Source: Bacillota bacterium (GTDB lineage Bacteria; Bacillota; Clostridia; Clostridiales; Clostridiaceae). From it: a DNA stretch of 64,000 nucleotides. The translations under genes and the position numbers were made by a program. The stretch is from positions 21,415-85,414 of the forward strand of contig JAUZPI010000007.1 of the NCBI GenBank assembly GCA_030706015.1, written 5' to 3'. Within the stretch, counting starts at the first letter, position 1. Every line of letters starts with the position of its first letter. Positions 35,028-44,642 of this stretch are shown here, one piece after another. The notes under the pieces were generated by a model. The model did not search any database. It saw only the letters and a list, made by a program, of their open reading frames with translations, and was not told the DNA's origin.

Positions 35028-35906
35028 TTGACTATGAAAAAACTTAAAGCATTTTTTGTATTTCTATTAAGCCTATTCATGGTTTTAGATATATTTGCTC
35101 TGCAAATTTCAATATTCAGTCACAATAAACTATTGAATGAAAACTATTATACAGCTAGATTCAGTACACTTGGTTTATATTCTTTTATCAATCAGTCTAT
35201 TTCGTCAGACTTAGGAAATATTCAAAGAGAATGTAATTTACCACAGAGTATTTTTGATGGAATATATAATAAAACTTCAATTGAAAATAAAGTAAATCAA
35301 TATACGGTTAGTATATTAGATTATATGAAATATAAAACACATAAATTTCCTTTATCAGATATAAATGATTATTCTTCTGCCTTTAATAAAAATATTGATA
35401 CTTTTCTTGCTACAGCAAATGTTGCTTTAGATGATTCAAGCAAAGCAGAAATAAACAATATAAAATCGCAGACAGCAAATGTAATGAAGAATGAGGTTTA
35501 TCTTGTTAATCTTAATAGCTTTGCTGGTTCTCAATCATTTGAAAAAGCTAGATCTTATGCATATAAAGTATATTCGGCAGAAGGTCCGTTGACAGGAATA
35601 TTAGTAGCCCTAATAATTGTATTGCTTATTCTTGAACGGAAAGATATTTTATCATTTTTTAGGTGGTTCTCAGCTTCTTTGATTGCAGGTGGTTTAATGA
35701 TTTTAATCCCTTGTGCATTATTAATACACTCAGGTTTTATGAACAATTTAGCATTGAGTGCCCCTAAATTACAGTTGATAGTTGGAACTATAATACGTGA
35801 CTTTCTTCAAAGCATGCTAACACCAAGTATTTATATTTCAATAATAGGACTAGTTATATTTATTGCTGGTATGTTATTAAGTAACAAAAAAGAAATTAGG
35901 GCCTAA
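35028..35906 (+). CDS. Membrane protein of unknown function, copy 1 of tandem pair
   Basis: This 292-residue protein has an N-terminal membrane helix, an extracytoplasmic domain of about 160 residues, and three C-terminal helices. The start is probably the TTG at 35028, ten nt after AGAAGG; an ATG two codons later is possible. I do not recognise a family with certainty. It resembles the next gene along its whole length (KRKD-like RKDILSFFRW/RKDIFSFLIW after helix 2; LPQSIFDGI versus LPENIFSSI). It follows the sortase by 15 nt, so it may take part in surface display. Confidence 0.7.
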   Translation: MTMKKLKAFFVFLLSLFMVLDIFALQISIFSHNKLLNENYYTARFSTLGLYSFINQSISSDLGNIQRECNLPQSIFDGIYNKTSIENKVNQYTVSILDYMKYKTHKFPLSDINDYSSAFNKNIDTFLATANVALDDSSKAEINNIKSQTANVMKNEVYLVNLNSFAGSQSFEKARSYAYKVYSAEGPLTGILVALIIVLLILERKDILSFFRWFSASLIAGGLMILIPCALLIHSGFMNNLALSAPKLQLIVGTIIRDFLQSMLTPSIYISIIGLVIFIAGMLLSNKKEIRA

Positions 35907-35916
35907 CTAGGCTATG

Positions 35917-35956
35917 AAAATAGAGCTCAAATCTATAAAAGATATGAGGTCTATTT
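35917..35956 (+). terminator. Terminator-like hairpin between the membrane genes
   Basis: AAAATAGA(G)CTCA (35917-35929) pairs with TGAG(G)TCTATTTT (35944-35956), followed by T-rich sequence. It may end the sortase operon before the second membrane gene. Confidence 0.6.
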
Positions 35957-36127
35957 TTATTTGCAGCTGCAAATATTTTTCGCAAATACTACGAAACTTT
36001 TTTAGGTCTAAATGATATAAACTAGGATATAATATTAATATGTATACTATATTGGGTTTTATTTTTATATACGTCTGGTCGTAGTAACCGTTAAAGAATT
36101 GATATTGTGGAGGACGGAATTAATAAT

Positions 36128-36925
36128 ATGAAGGCGATTAAGTTAACATTTTCATTACTGTTGAGTTTACTAATAACTATAAATTTAGTACTCCTGCAGT
36201 GTTCTTATTTTACCAACAAAGTTTTCTATAATTATAATTTCTATATTGATAAATTTGAAAAATATCAACTATATTCGTATATTCAGGATGTAGCAAAAAA
36301 GAACTTGGGTAGTTTAGCAAAAACTTACAATTTGCCCGAAAACATTTTTTCCAGCATAATCACATTGGATTATATAAAACTTCAAGTTCAAGGAGCTACT
36401 AAAGGTTTTCTAAATTATATGCTTTATAAAACCAATAATCTACCATATATAAATATAAATAACGGAGTAAACAATGCAAACTCAAACGTCAGCAATAGCG
36501 CATCTTATACAACTGACTTGACTACAATAATTAACTCCCAAAACTTTCAATCAGCTAGAGCAGCTTTATATAGGTTATATTTATATAAAAACACCTTGAT
36601 TTGCACATTAATTATATTGTCTTTTGCCTTACTAATTATAAAAAGAAAAGATATTTTTTCTTTTCTAATCTGGCTTGCCTGCTCGTTTATGACTGGTGGC
36701 TTTATTGCTATTCTCCTTTCATTTATTGGTATTTCATCTAGTATTGTTAAAAATATAAATACAGGTATACCAAATCTGAACCTAATGATTACCGCTATCT
36801 TAAAGGATTATTTTAGATACTTTTTATACTGCGGAGGAATACTTGCTGGTATGGGTATATTAGTCCTTGCAGCATCTTTAATTATTAAAAATATTTTATT
36901 TAGCAAAAAAACAATCACAAGTTAA
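36128..36925 (+). CDS. Membrane protein of unknown function, copy 2 of tandem pair
   Basis: The preferred start is the ATG at 36128; the GTG at 36107 overlaps the GTGGAGGACGGA ribosome site. The product is about 265 residues: one N-terminal helix, an extracytoplasmic region rich in Asn and Tyr, and three C-terminal helices. It is a divergent paralogue of the preceding gene, with a shorter extracytoplasmic domain. A terminator-like hairpin and 200 nt separate them, so it may have its own promoter. Function unknown. Confidence 0.7.
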   Translation: MKAIKLTFSLLLSLLITINLVLLQCSYFTNKVFYNYNFYIDKFEKYQLYSYIQDVAKKNLGSLAKTYNLPENIFSSIITLDYIKLQVQGATKGFLNYMLYKTNNLPYININNGVNNANSNVSNSASYTTDLTTIINSQNFQSARAALYRLYLYKNTLICTLIILSFALLIIKRKDIFSFLIWLACSFMTGGFIAILLSFIGISSSIVKNINTGIPNLNLMITAILKDYFRYFLYCGGILAGMGILVLAASLIIKNILFSKKTITS

Positions 36926-36948
36926 TATGCTCCACAAACCATGAGCAA

Positions 36949-36991
36949 AAAGACAGAACACAATGAATTTATCAGCTTGTGTTCTGTCTTT
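36949..36991. terminator. Bidirectional terminator before glmM
   Basis: AAAGACAGAACACAA (36949-36963) pairs perfectly with 36977-36991, between convergent genes, with T-runs on both sides. Confidence 0.85.
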
Positions 36992-37001
36992 ATTATATAA
37001 C

Positions 37002-38351
37002 TTATTTATTAGCTTTATATTCTATAAATTTAGCAAGGCTATGTGCCATTTCATCAAGTTCCTTCTGATTTTCTCCCTCCAGCATAACTCTTACCAAAGG
37101 CTCTGTACCTGATGGTCTTATAAGGACTCTTCCACAGCCATGAAGCTTTTCTTCAATTGCAGTTATTTTATCTACTATCTCTTTGTCATCTAAATAGATG
37201 TTCTTCTTATCATTCGGAACCACAGCATTTGCAAGCACTTGAGGAAGTTGTTTCATCATAGATGCCAGCTGTGATAGTGATTTTGCAGTTTTCTTTACAA
37301 TAGCTGATAATTGCAATGCAGTTACAAGTCCATCACCTGTAGTATTGTGTTCTAGGAATATTATATGTCCTGACTGCTCACCACCAATAGCATAACCTTC
37401 CTTGAGCATTTCTTCAAGTACATATCTGTCTCCAACCTTAGTTTTAACAGTATCTATTTCTTCCTTATTCATTGCTATGAATAATCCCATGTTACTCATG
37501 ATTGTAGTTACAAGGACATTCTTGGTTAATCTACCCTGTTGTTTTAAATTAGCTGCGCAAATAGCCATTATATGATCTCCATCAATAAGGTTTCCCTTTT
37601 CATCTACTGCAAGGCATCTATCTGCATCTCCATCAAAGGCAAGACCTAAATGACACTGCTTTCTAACAACATAGTCCATTAGTTCTTCTGGGTGGGTAGA
37701 ACCACATTTCTCATTGATATTAACTCCATCAGGGTCATTATTAATAACCACAACTTCAGCACCTAGTTCTCTGAAAGCCCTAACCGCTGATTTATAAGCC
37801 GCACCATTAGCACAATCAAGAGCTACTCTAAGTCCCTTTAGATCAACATCTATTGTACTCTTAGCAAATTCTACATAATCTTCTAGCGCTGATTCTTCAA
37901 ATACTCTTCTTCCAACCTCTCCGCCTACTGGGGAAGGAACTCCTTCAAAATTGCTTTCAATTACAGCTTGAATCTTATCTTCTAATTCATCTGATAGTTT
38001 AAGTCCTTTGCCATCAAAGAACTTTATTCCGTTATATTCTACTGGATTATGTGAAGCTGATATAACAACTCCTGCATCCGCTCCATATTTTCTTGTAAGA
38101 TAAGCTACCGCTGGCGTAGGAATAACATTGGCAAATATTACACCTGCTCCTACTGAAAGTATTCCTGAAACTAAAGCAGTACTTAGCATATCTCCGGATA
38201 TTCTCGTATCCAAACCAACTAAAATTTTAGGCTTATGAGCCCCTTGAGTTAATACATATGCTCCTGCTCTACCTAATTTGTATGCTAACTCCGGTGTTAA
38301 TTCCTTATTTGCAATACCTCTTACTCCATCGGTACCAAACATTCTGCCCAT
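37002..38351 (-). CDS. glmM: Phosphoglucosamine mutase
   Basis: This 449-residue alpha-D-phosphohexomutase starts MGRMFGTDGVRGIAN. It has the active-site phosphoserine loop VISASHNPVEYNGIKFF, the metal-binding DGDADRCLAVDE, GGEQSGHIIF sugar-binding loop and the C-terminal RPSGTEPLVRVM phosphate site. It converts glucosamine-6-P to glucosamine-1-P for UDP-GlcNAc. In Firmicutes glmM usually follows cdaA-cdaR directly; here butyrate genes and a FAD protein lie between. It has its own promoter region and GTGAGG ribosome site. Confidence 0.97.
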   Translation of the reverse strand: MGRMFGTDGVRGIANKELTPELAYKLGRAGAYVLTQGAHKPKILVGLDTRISGDMLSTALVSGILSVGAGVIFANVIPTPAVAYLTRKYGADAGVVISASHNPVEYNGIKFFDGKGLKLSDELEDKIQAVIESNFEGVPSPVGGEVGRRVFEESALEDYVEFAKSTIDVDLKGLRVALDCANGAAYKSAVRAFRELGAEVVVINNDPDGVNINEKCGSTHPEELMDYVVRKQCHLGLAFDGDADRCLAVDEKGNLIDGDHIMAICAANLKQQGRLTKNVLVTTIMSNMGLFIAMNKEEIDTVKTKVGDRYVLEEMLKEGYAIGGEQSGHIIFLEHNTTGDGLVTALQLSAIVKKTAKSLSQLASMMKQLPQVLANAVVPNDKKNIYLDDKEIVDKITAIEEKLHGCGRVLIRPSGTEPLVRVMLEGENQKELDEMAHSLAKFIEYKANK

Positions 38352-38451
38352 TATTTTTACCTCACTTTACTATTTCATATATTATATTATGTCACATGTT
38401 ATTATATCATCTTTAATATTAATTTTGTAGATAGCTATTTTGTAAAAAAAT

Positions 38452-38490
38452 ACAGCTCACAATATACTTATACTTTATATTGTGAGCTGT
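38452..38490 (-). terminator. Terminator after buk
   Basis: ACAGCTCACAATAT (38452-38465) pairs perfectly with 38477-38490. It separates buk from glmM. Confidence 0.8.
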
Positions 38491-38514
38491 TATATTTATT
38501 TCAGTGCTGAAAAA

Positions 38515-39579
38515 TTAATATTGTTTTGCTTCTTCTTCTCCATTAAGAACTCTAAGACCGCCTTCAGCTAATGCTAAAAGTTCATCTTCTCCTGGATAAA
38601 TAACTACCGGAGCAATGAAGTTAATTTTCTTTGAAATCTTTTCAGTTACTAACTTATTGTATGCAATTCCACCTGTTAAAAGTATTGCATCAACTTTTCC
38701 TTCTAAAGCTGCTGCACATTTACCTATTTCTTTTGCTATTTGGTATATAAAAGCATCATAAATTAATACAGCTTTTTCTTCGCCTTTTTCTGCTGCAGCT
38801 GCTACTTCTCTAAAATCATTTGTGTTAAGGTAAGCAACTGTTCCACCTTTACCATTGATTTTCTTTTTAATTTCATCATGAGTGTATTCACCGCTAAAGC
38901 AAAGTTTAACTAAATCTCCTATTGGAACTCCTCCGCTTCTTTCAGGTGAGAATGGACCTTCTCCATCTAGAGCATTATTTACATCAACAACTCTTCCTGC
39001 CTTATGAGCACCTACTGATGTACCTCCACCCATGTGAGTAACAATTAAATTTATTTCTTCGTAGTTTTTGCCATTTTCTTTTGCATATCTTTTAGCAACT
39101 GCTTTTTGATTTAATGCATGGAATATACTCTTTCTTTCAATTTCAGGAATTCCTGATATTCTTGCAACATCATCTAATTCGTCAACAACAACTGGGTCAA
39201 CTATAAATGATGGTACTCCTAATTCTTTTGCTATTTCATTTGCAATTATTCCACCTAGATTTGAAGCATGTTGTCCTTGAACCCCAACCTTTAAATCCTC
39301 TAACATAGCTTCATTAACTGCATATGTACCGCTTACTATTGGTTTTAAAAGTCCGCCTCTTCCTACTACTGCATCAAGAGTCTTAATGTCAAAATTCTTT
39401 TCCTTCAGTACATTTAGTATAACTTCTTTACGGAAATTAAATTGATCATATATAGTAGCATATCTTCCTATTTCCTCTGAGGAATGTCTTAAAGTTTCCT
39501 CTAAAACTTGATTAGTATCCTCGTATACCCCGATTTTAGTTGATGTTGAACCTGGATTAATTATTAATAATCTTTTCAT
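38515..39579 (-). CDS. buk: Butyrate kinase
   Basis: This 354-residue ASKHA-family kinase starts with LLIINPGSTSTKIGVYED, the acetate/butyrate kinase phosphate-1 motif. It also has VTHMGGGTSVGAHKAGRVVDVN and LLTGGIAYNKLV. It converts butyryl phosphate and ADP to butyrate and ATP, the energy-yielding last step of butyrate fermentation. The length fits buk and not acetate kinase (about 400). It lies 55 nt after ptb, so they form one operon. Confidence 0.95.
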   Translation of the reverse strand: MKRLLIINPGSTSTKIGVYEDTNQVLEETLRHSSEEIGRYATIYDQFNFRKEVILNVLKEKNFDIKTLDAVVGRGGLLKPIVSGTYAVNEAMLEDLKVGVQGQHASNLGGIIANEIAKELGVPSFIVDPVVVDELDDVARISGIPEIERKSIFHALNQKAVAKRYAKENGKNYEEINLIVTHMGGGTSVGAHKAGRVVDVNNALDGEGPFSPERSGGVPIGDLVKLCFSGEYTHDEIKKKINGKGGTVAYLNTNDFREVAAAAEKGEEKAVLIYDAFIYQIAKEIGKCAAALEGKVDAILLTGGIAYNKLVTEKISKKINFIAPVVIYPGEDELLALAEGGLRVLNGEEEAKQY

Positions 39580-39634
39580 GCTCTCCCTGCCCCCTTAATA
39601 TTTATCTATTGTAAATTTTAGTTTATGTGAAATT

Positions 39635-40540
39635 TTATTTTAAATCTGCAACTAATGATGCAAGTGCTATTGAATACATTTTAGTTTCATGACTGTCTGC
39701 TCTTGAAGTTAAAACAACTGGTGCAGATGTTCCTACAAGTAGACATCCATTTTTTGAATTTGTAGTATATGTTAATGTCTTATACATTACATTACCTGTT
39801 TCTATGTTTGGTAGCATTAATATGTCTGCTTTTCCGGCTACAGGACCCCCAACGTTTTTATGTTCTGCAGCTTCTTCTGATAAAGCTATGTCTAAGGATA
39901 ATGGTCCATCAATTACACATCCTTTGATTTGTCCTCTTTCATTCATCTTTGCAAGCATTGCAGCATCTAATGTAGCTGGCATATTTGGATTAACAACTTC
40001 AACCGCACAAACTGGAGCTACTCTTGGTTTATCTATTCCTATTGCATGTGCAACTTCAACTGCATTGTTTATGATTTGAATTTTATCTTTAAATTCTGGA
40101 TACATATTGAAAGCAACGTCCGTTAAGAACAGTAGTCTGTCAAAAGCTTCTGTTTCAAATACAGCTACGTGTGACATAAGTTTTCCTGTTCTAAGTCCTA
40201 CTTCTTTGTTTAATACAGCTCTTAAAAAGTTTGCAGTATCAATTAAACCTTTCATAACCATATCTGCTTCACCCTTTGAAGCCAATTCAACAGCCTTAAG
40301 TGCAGCTTTTTTAGGATTTGGCTCATGAATGATTTGGAAGTCTTCTACGTTCATTCCTATTTTTAATGCTATTGAAGTTATCTCTTCCTTGTCTCCAACT
40401 AATATAGCATTTGCTATTCCATTGTTCTTAGCATCTCTTACTGCCTCTAATACTGGTTCATCTTGAGCTACTGCTACTGCTACTGTTTTTATGTCTCTAC
40501 TTCTAACTTTATCTAGGATCTCATTAAAACTTTTAATCAT
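39635..40540 (-). CDS. ptb: Phosphate butyryltransferase
   Basis: This 301-residue protein belongs to the phosphotransacetylase/phosphotransbutyrylase family: KTVAVAVAQDEPVLEAV at the start, ADMVMKGLIDTANFLRAVL, LSHVAVFET and a C-terminal TSRADSHETKMYSIALA. It converts butyryl-CoA and phosphate to butyryl phosphate. With buk it gives the butyrate pathway, marking the host as a butyrate producer. The ribosome site is AAGAGGTG. An imperfect stem (40567-40581 / 40599-40613) lies in its leader. Confidence 0.95.
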   Translation of the reverse strand: MIKSFNEILDKVRSRDIKTVAVAVAQDEPVLEAVRDAKNNGIANAILVGDKEEITSIALKIGMNVEDFQIIHEPNPKKAALKAVELASKGEADMVMKGLIDTANFLRAVLNKEVGLRTGKLMSHVAVFETEAFDRLLFLTDVAFNMYPEFKDKIQIINNAVEVAHAIGIDKPRVAPVCAVEVVNPNMPATLDAAMLAKMNERGQIKGCVIDGPLSLDIALSEEAAEHKNVGGPVAGKADILMLPNIETGNVMYKTLTYTTNSKNGCLLVGTSAPVVLTSRADSHETKMYSIALASLVADLK

Positions 40541-40566
40541 TTATAGCACCTCTTTTTTATATTTTT

Positions 40567-40613
40567 GCGATTCTATAAAAAATTATCTGTAAAATAACTT
40601 TTTGTAGAATCGC
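40567..40613 (-). promoter_or_regulatory. ptb leader: hairpin with an extended -10 element upstream
   Basis: GCGATTCTA-TAAAAA (40567-40581) pairs with TTTTT-G-TAGAATCGC (40599-40613). No T-run follows on the minus strand, so it looks like a leader structure, not a terminator. Upstream, TGGTACAAT gives an extended -10 (TACAAT at 40681-40676). The link to ptb regulation is inferred. Confidence 0.4.
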
Positions 40614-40748
40614 TTCCTTTAGTAATTTACTTTGTATATTTTTTCACAATCCTGACTTTAACTATCTGTAAATATATTGTACCAAACTTTTGTATATAAG
40701 CTTACTTTTTCAGAAAATTCAGTAATGCATTATTATTTATCTGATATC

Positions 40749-42356
40749 TTATAGTATAGGTGAATATTCTCTCATTATACTTTCAGCTGCTTTTAATCCA
40801 TCCACTGCCGCTGATACTATACCTCCTGCATATCCAGCCCCTTCACCAGCAGGATAAAGTCCTCTGACAGATATACTTTGAAGATTTTCCCCTCTTGGCA
40901 TCCTAACTGGTGCAGAAGTTCTCGTTTCTATTCCTGTCAGTACAGCATCCTTTGCAGCGAACCCATTTACTTTTCTATCAAAATCCAGCAATCCTTCCTT
41001 CAGAACCTCTATAACTTCCTTAGGCAGACACTGTCTCAAATCTCTAAATTCATATCCAGGTCTATAGGATGGTGTTATTTCACCTATTCTTTTACTAACT
41101 CTATCTTCTAAAAAATCTCCTACTAACTGCACTGGTGCATGATATTTTCCAGCATCAGCCCCTAATTTATAAGCTAATGCTTCATAATGCCTCTGAAATT
41201 CCATACCACTTAAAGGTGAACTGCCTCCAAAATCCTCTGGTCCAACAGATACTACCAAAGCTGAATTTGCATTTTTCATATCTCTAGCAAAATAACTCAT
41301 ACCGTTAGTAACCAATCGTCCTTCTTCAGAAGCAGCAGCTACTACTTCACCTCCAGGACACATGCAGAAGCTGTACACAGATCTATTGTAATGTTTACTG
41401 GAATGAGCTAATCTATAATCAGCCGCTTTTAATCTTGGATGATTTGCAAATTTACCATATTGATTTTCATCTATCATAGCTTGTAGATGCTCTATTCTTA
41501 CACCAATAGCAAAGGGTTTTGCATCCATGGATACACCTCTATCTAGAAGCATTTTATATGTATCTCTTGAACTATGCCCTATTGCAATAATTAATGCTTC
41601 ACAAGGTATATCATTTCCATTGGCCTTTATTGATTTTATGTGTCCGTTATAAGTCTTTATATCCTCAAGTTTACTATTAAAGAGTACCTCTCCACCATAT
41701 TTAATTATTTCGTTCCTTATATTTCTAACAACATCCTTTAATATATCAGTTCCTATATGAGGTTTACCAGAGTATAGTATTTCTTCGGGAGCTCCTGCTT
41801 TTACAAACTCCTCTAGTACGAAATCACATCTTACATCCTTTATTCTAGTTGTTAATTTACCATCAGAAAAGGTTCCCGCACCACCCTCTCCAAATTGAAC
41901 ATTGGACTCTAAATTTAAATTTCCTGTACTCCAGAACTGGCTTACTGAATTAGTTCTTTCCTCTACCTTTTGCCCTCTTTCAATAATTAAAGGCTTATAC
42001 CCCTTTTTAGCCAGCAAAAGACCTGCTAGCATTCCCGCAGGTCCCATACCAATTACAACTGGTCTATTATTTAATTTTTTATTTCCAAGTTGAAACTCTT
42101 CTCTATATTTTTCTTCTTCAAGTCTTATATCTTTATCATTTATCCTATTTACCAGCTTCTTTTCATTATTGCAGCTTACTTCAACAGCATAGGTAAACTT
42201 TATAGAATTCTTCTTTCTTGCATCTATAGATTCCTTCAATATTTTAAATTGTTTTATTTCACTTTCAGAAATTCTAAGCTTCTTTGCTGCTTTTGCTTTT
42301 ACTATTTCAATACTATCCTCAATATCTAATACTAAGTTATTTATTCTAATAGGCAT
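40749..42356 (-). CDS. FAD-dependent dehydrogenase-like protein
   Basis: This 535-residue protein has an N-terminal domain (1-95) and a dinucleotide site VVIGMGPAGMLAGLLLAKKGYKP near residue 102, quoted in part. It has the QFGEGGAGTFSDGKL segment and a C-terminal GLYPAGEGAGYAGGIVSAAVDG. These are features of the large NAD(FAD)-utilising dehydrogenase family common in Firmicutes, whose substrate is not established. It follows cdaR by 31 nt and is probably in the same transcript. A link with c-di-AMP or butyrate metabolism is not evident. Confidence 0.85.
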   Translation of the reverse strand: MPIRINNLVLDIEDSIEIVKAKAAKKLRISESEIKQFKILKESIDARKKNSIKFTYAVEVSCNNEKKLVNRINDKDIRLEEEKYREEFQLGNKKLNNRPVVIGMGPAGMLAGLLLAKKGYKPLIIERGQKVEERTNSVSQFWSTGNLNLESNVQFGEGGAGTFSDGKLTTRIKDVRCDFVLEEFVKAGAPEEILYSGKPHIGTDILKDVVRNIRNEIIKYGGEVLFNSKLEDIKTYNGHIKSIKANGNDIPCEALIIAIGHSSRDTYKMLLDRGVSMDAKPFAIGVRIEHLQAMIDENQYGKFANHPRLKAADYRLAHSSKHYNRSVYSFCMCPGGEVVAAASEEGRLVTNGMSYFARDMKNANSALVVSVGPEDFGGSSPLSGMEFQRHYEALAYKLGADAGKYHAPVQLVGDFLEDRVSKRIGEITPSYRPGYEFRDLRQCLPKEVIEVLKEGLLDFDRKVNGFAAKDAVLTGIETRTSAPVRMPRGENLQSISVRGLYPAGEGAGYAGGIVSAAVDGLKAAESIMREYSPIL

Positions 42357-42387
42357 ATTATTCTGCTCCTTTTATAAGTAAAGATTA

Positions 42388-43599
42388 TTATTGTTTTTTA
42401 GTTATTGTTGCATTTACTGATTCTGGGCTTATTGAAACTTTTTTTATGTTATCTGGCAGGGTTAGGTTTACTGGTAATGTATATGTACCTTCTTGAAAAG
42501 AGTTTAAATCTACATAGCAGCTTATGTCACTAGATTTCAAGTTGTTTATATATGCTTCATCACCTGAAACTACTACAGAAACATTACTGCTGCTAATAAC
42601 TGCATTTAATGTATTCGATAAATTCTTAACAACTATTGGAACGCTAACATTCTTATTAATTATATTTCCAATTTCTATTCTTACATCTATACTTCCTGCA
42701 GCATTTAAAGTACCTACACCACTTGGCAGTATCAAATTGGCTGATATAACCTTACTAGCTGTAATCTTGCCTAAATCAATAGGTTCAGTATCTACAGAAT
42801 CAATTTTTTCTAATGCACTGGTAGTTCCAATTAGGTCTACTACTGTTTGCATAGGCGTTACATTTTTCAGATTTAATGTGCTGCTAATAGTTCCTACGGT
42901 TTTAACATTTATTTTTACACTTTTTACTCTTTTTATGGGAACTATAACCTGTGTTGATTCTGGCTTTATTTTTATATCATTAACTACCTTACCACTTTCA
43001 TCTACTGCTTGAAGAGGTACACTCATCTGAAAATCTGTATCTAGATTATCTATATTAGCTGATGCCACCACACTTTTTACTTTTTTTACATTTTGGTCTG
43101 CACCACTTATTTCTACATTATTGTCTGTATCCTCTGGTTCTAAGGCATGATATCCTTCTTTAGGATGTCCTTCCACCTTAATTTTCTTAGGCATTGTTTT
43201 CTCACTTAAAGTATCTAAGTTTACATCTACTAGCATATTATCACCATTTAATACATTAACATTCACGGGATAATGAACTATCTGAACAGGTATCCTGTTC
43301 TCTCCTTTTTTTACTGCATATGCACTCATATCTGCAACTATCTTAAAGTCATCAGCTTTTAATCTAAGTGTATCAGATACACCACCTCTAATATTTAAAG
43401 TTATTTTCAAAGTTTGCCCTGGGGATACACAAAGTCTGCTTTGTGTAAGCGCATCAGTATTTATAAGTTCTACAGGTACATCTGATATTTTGTAAGTTTT
43501 TATGGGGTTTTCCCAGTTATATATGTAAAGCCATAAACAAAAAGCTGCTATCACACAGCATATCTTGGGTACTATATGTTGCGAAGTTTTTGAAGCCAT
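42388..43599 (-). CDS. cdaR: CdaR (YbbR-domain) regulator of diadenylate cyclase
   Basis: This 403-residue protein has one N-terminal membrane helix (about 10-26) and four YbbR-type beta repeats outside the membrane (about 45-400; for example VPVELINTD near the start and VPIVVKNL in the last third). CdaR binds and modulates the membrane cyclase CdaA. The gene overlaps cdaA by 28 nt, so the two are coupled. Confidence 0.93.
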   Translation of the reverse strand: MASKTSQHIVPKICCVIAAFCLWLYIYNWENPIKTYKISDVPVELINTDALTQSRLCVSPGQTLKITLNIRGGVSDTLRLKADDFKIVADMSAYAVKKGENRIPVQIVHYPVNVNVLNGDNMLVDVNLDTLSEKTMPKKIKVEGHPKEGYHALEPEDTDNNVEISGADQNVKKVKSVVASANIDNLDTDFQMSVPLQAVDESGKVVNDIKIKPESTQVIVPIKRVKSVKINVKTVGTISSTLNLKNVTPMQTVVDLIGTTSALEKIDSVDTEPIDLGKITASKVISANLILPSGVGTLNAAGSIDVRIEIGNIINKNVSVPIVVKNLSNTLNAVISSSNVSVVVSGDEAYINNLKSSDISCYVDLNSFQEGTYTLPVNLTLPDNIKKVSISPESVNATITKKQ

Positions 43600-44441
43600 C
43601 CTGTCACCTTCTTCCTAAAAGGTATTTTTCTATCCTTTCTGCTCTTTATTATCCTTACTAAGATATCCTTTAATTTATCCATACTATAATTTCTCGAAAG
43701 CTTTCCGTTTACCGCTAGAGATACCATACCAGTCTCTTCAGATACTATTATTATTAAAGCATCTGAATTCTCTGATATACCAATGGCAGCCCTATGTCTG
43801 GTTCCTAATTTCTTACTAATTTCATAAGAAGTGCTAAGAGGTAAAAAGCAACCTGCGGCTGCAATCCTATCATGTCTAATTATTGTAGCACCATCATGAA
43901 GCGGTGTATTTACTACAAAAATATTTTCAAGTAATGCTGCTGTTACAATTGCGTCCATCTTGGTACCTGTTGAAATAATGTCCTCAAGTCCGGTTCTTTG
44001 TTCAATAACTATCAAAGCACCAGTCTTTGTATACGCCAAACTATCAACAGCGTTAACAATTTCTGTAATTACTTTGTCAATTACTTGTTCATCCTCTAAT
44101 ACATGCCTATCTGTAAAAGCACTTCTTCCAATATGCTCTAAGGCTCTTCTTATTTCCGGTTGAAATATGATTATAATAGATAATACTCCTATTGTTATTG
44201 TTCTTTCAAGTATCCAGTTTAGCATAGTAAGGTGAAGTACATTACTTATGGGTATAAGTAAAAGTATAAGTAGAATTCCTTTCAAAAGTTGTACGGCTCT
44301 GGTTTCCTTTATTAAAGTATAAATTTTGTAAAATATGTATGATACTACAGCAATATCTAATAGAGACCATACATTCATACTCTTGATTGCGCTGAATATT
44401 TCGTTAATAATTTCCACCAGCTTCACCATCCTTTCTTTCAA
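43572..44441 (-). CDS. cdaA: Diadenylate cyclase CdaA
   Basis: The protein is up to 289 residues. Three membrane helices (about 28-100) precede the DAC domain. The catalytic motifs are intact: DGA in NTPLHDGATIIRHD and RHR in LGTRHRAAIGISE. It condenses two ATP to c-di-AMP, which controls potassium and osmolyte balance and wall stability. The first codon is uncertain: TTG at 44441 and ATG at 44429 are both near AAAGAAAGGA. c-di-AMP would be read by the riboswitch at 45555 in this same window. Confidence 0.95.
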   Translation of the reverse strand: MKERMVKLVEIINEIFSAIKSMNVWSLLDIAVVSYIFYKIYTLIKETRAVQLLKGILLILLLIPISNVLHLTMLNWILERTITIGVLSIIIIFQPEIRRALEHIGRSAFTDRHVLEDEQVIDKVITEIVNAVDSLAYTKTGALIVIEQRTGLEDIISTGTKMDAIVTAALLENIFVVNTPLHDGATIIRHDRIAAAGCFLPLSTSYEISKKLGTRHRAAIGISENSDALIIIVSEETGMVSLAVNGKLSRNYSMDKLKDILVRIIKSRKDRKIPFRKKVTGWLQKLRNI

Positions 44442-44642
44442 ATACTTGTTGCTTTAATATATTCTACACATTAAGTTCTTAACTTATTTTATATTTACAA
44501 TTATACACTATTGTTATTATCAATAGGCAAATTTTTAGCGAATTGTTGTAAAATAATTCAGGTTTATTACCTTTCTATTGGGGAAAAATAATATTGCAAA
44601 TATATTGATTTGCTTATGAAAATTTGAAAGGAGATGCTTCAT

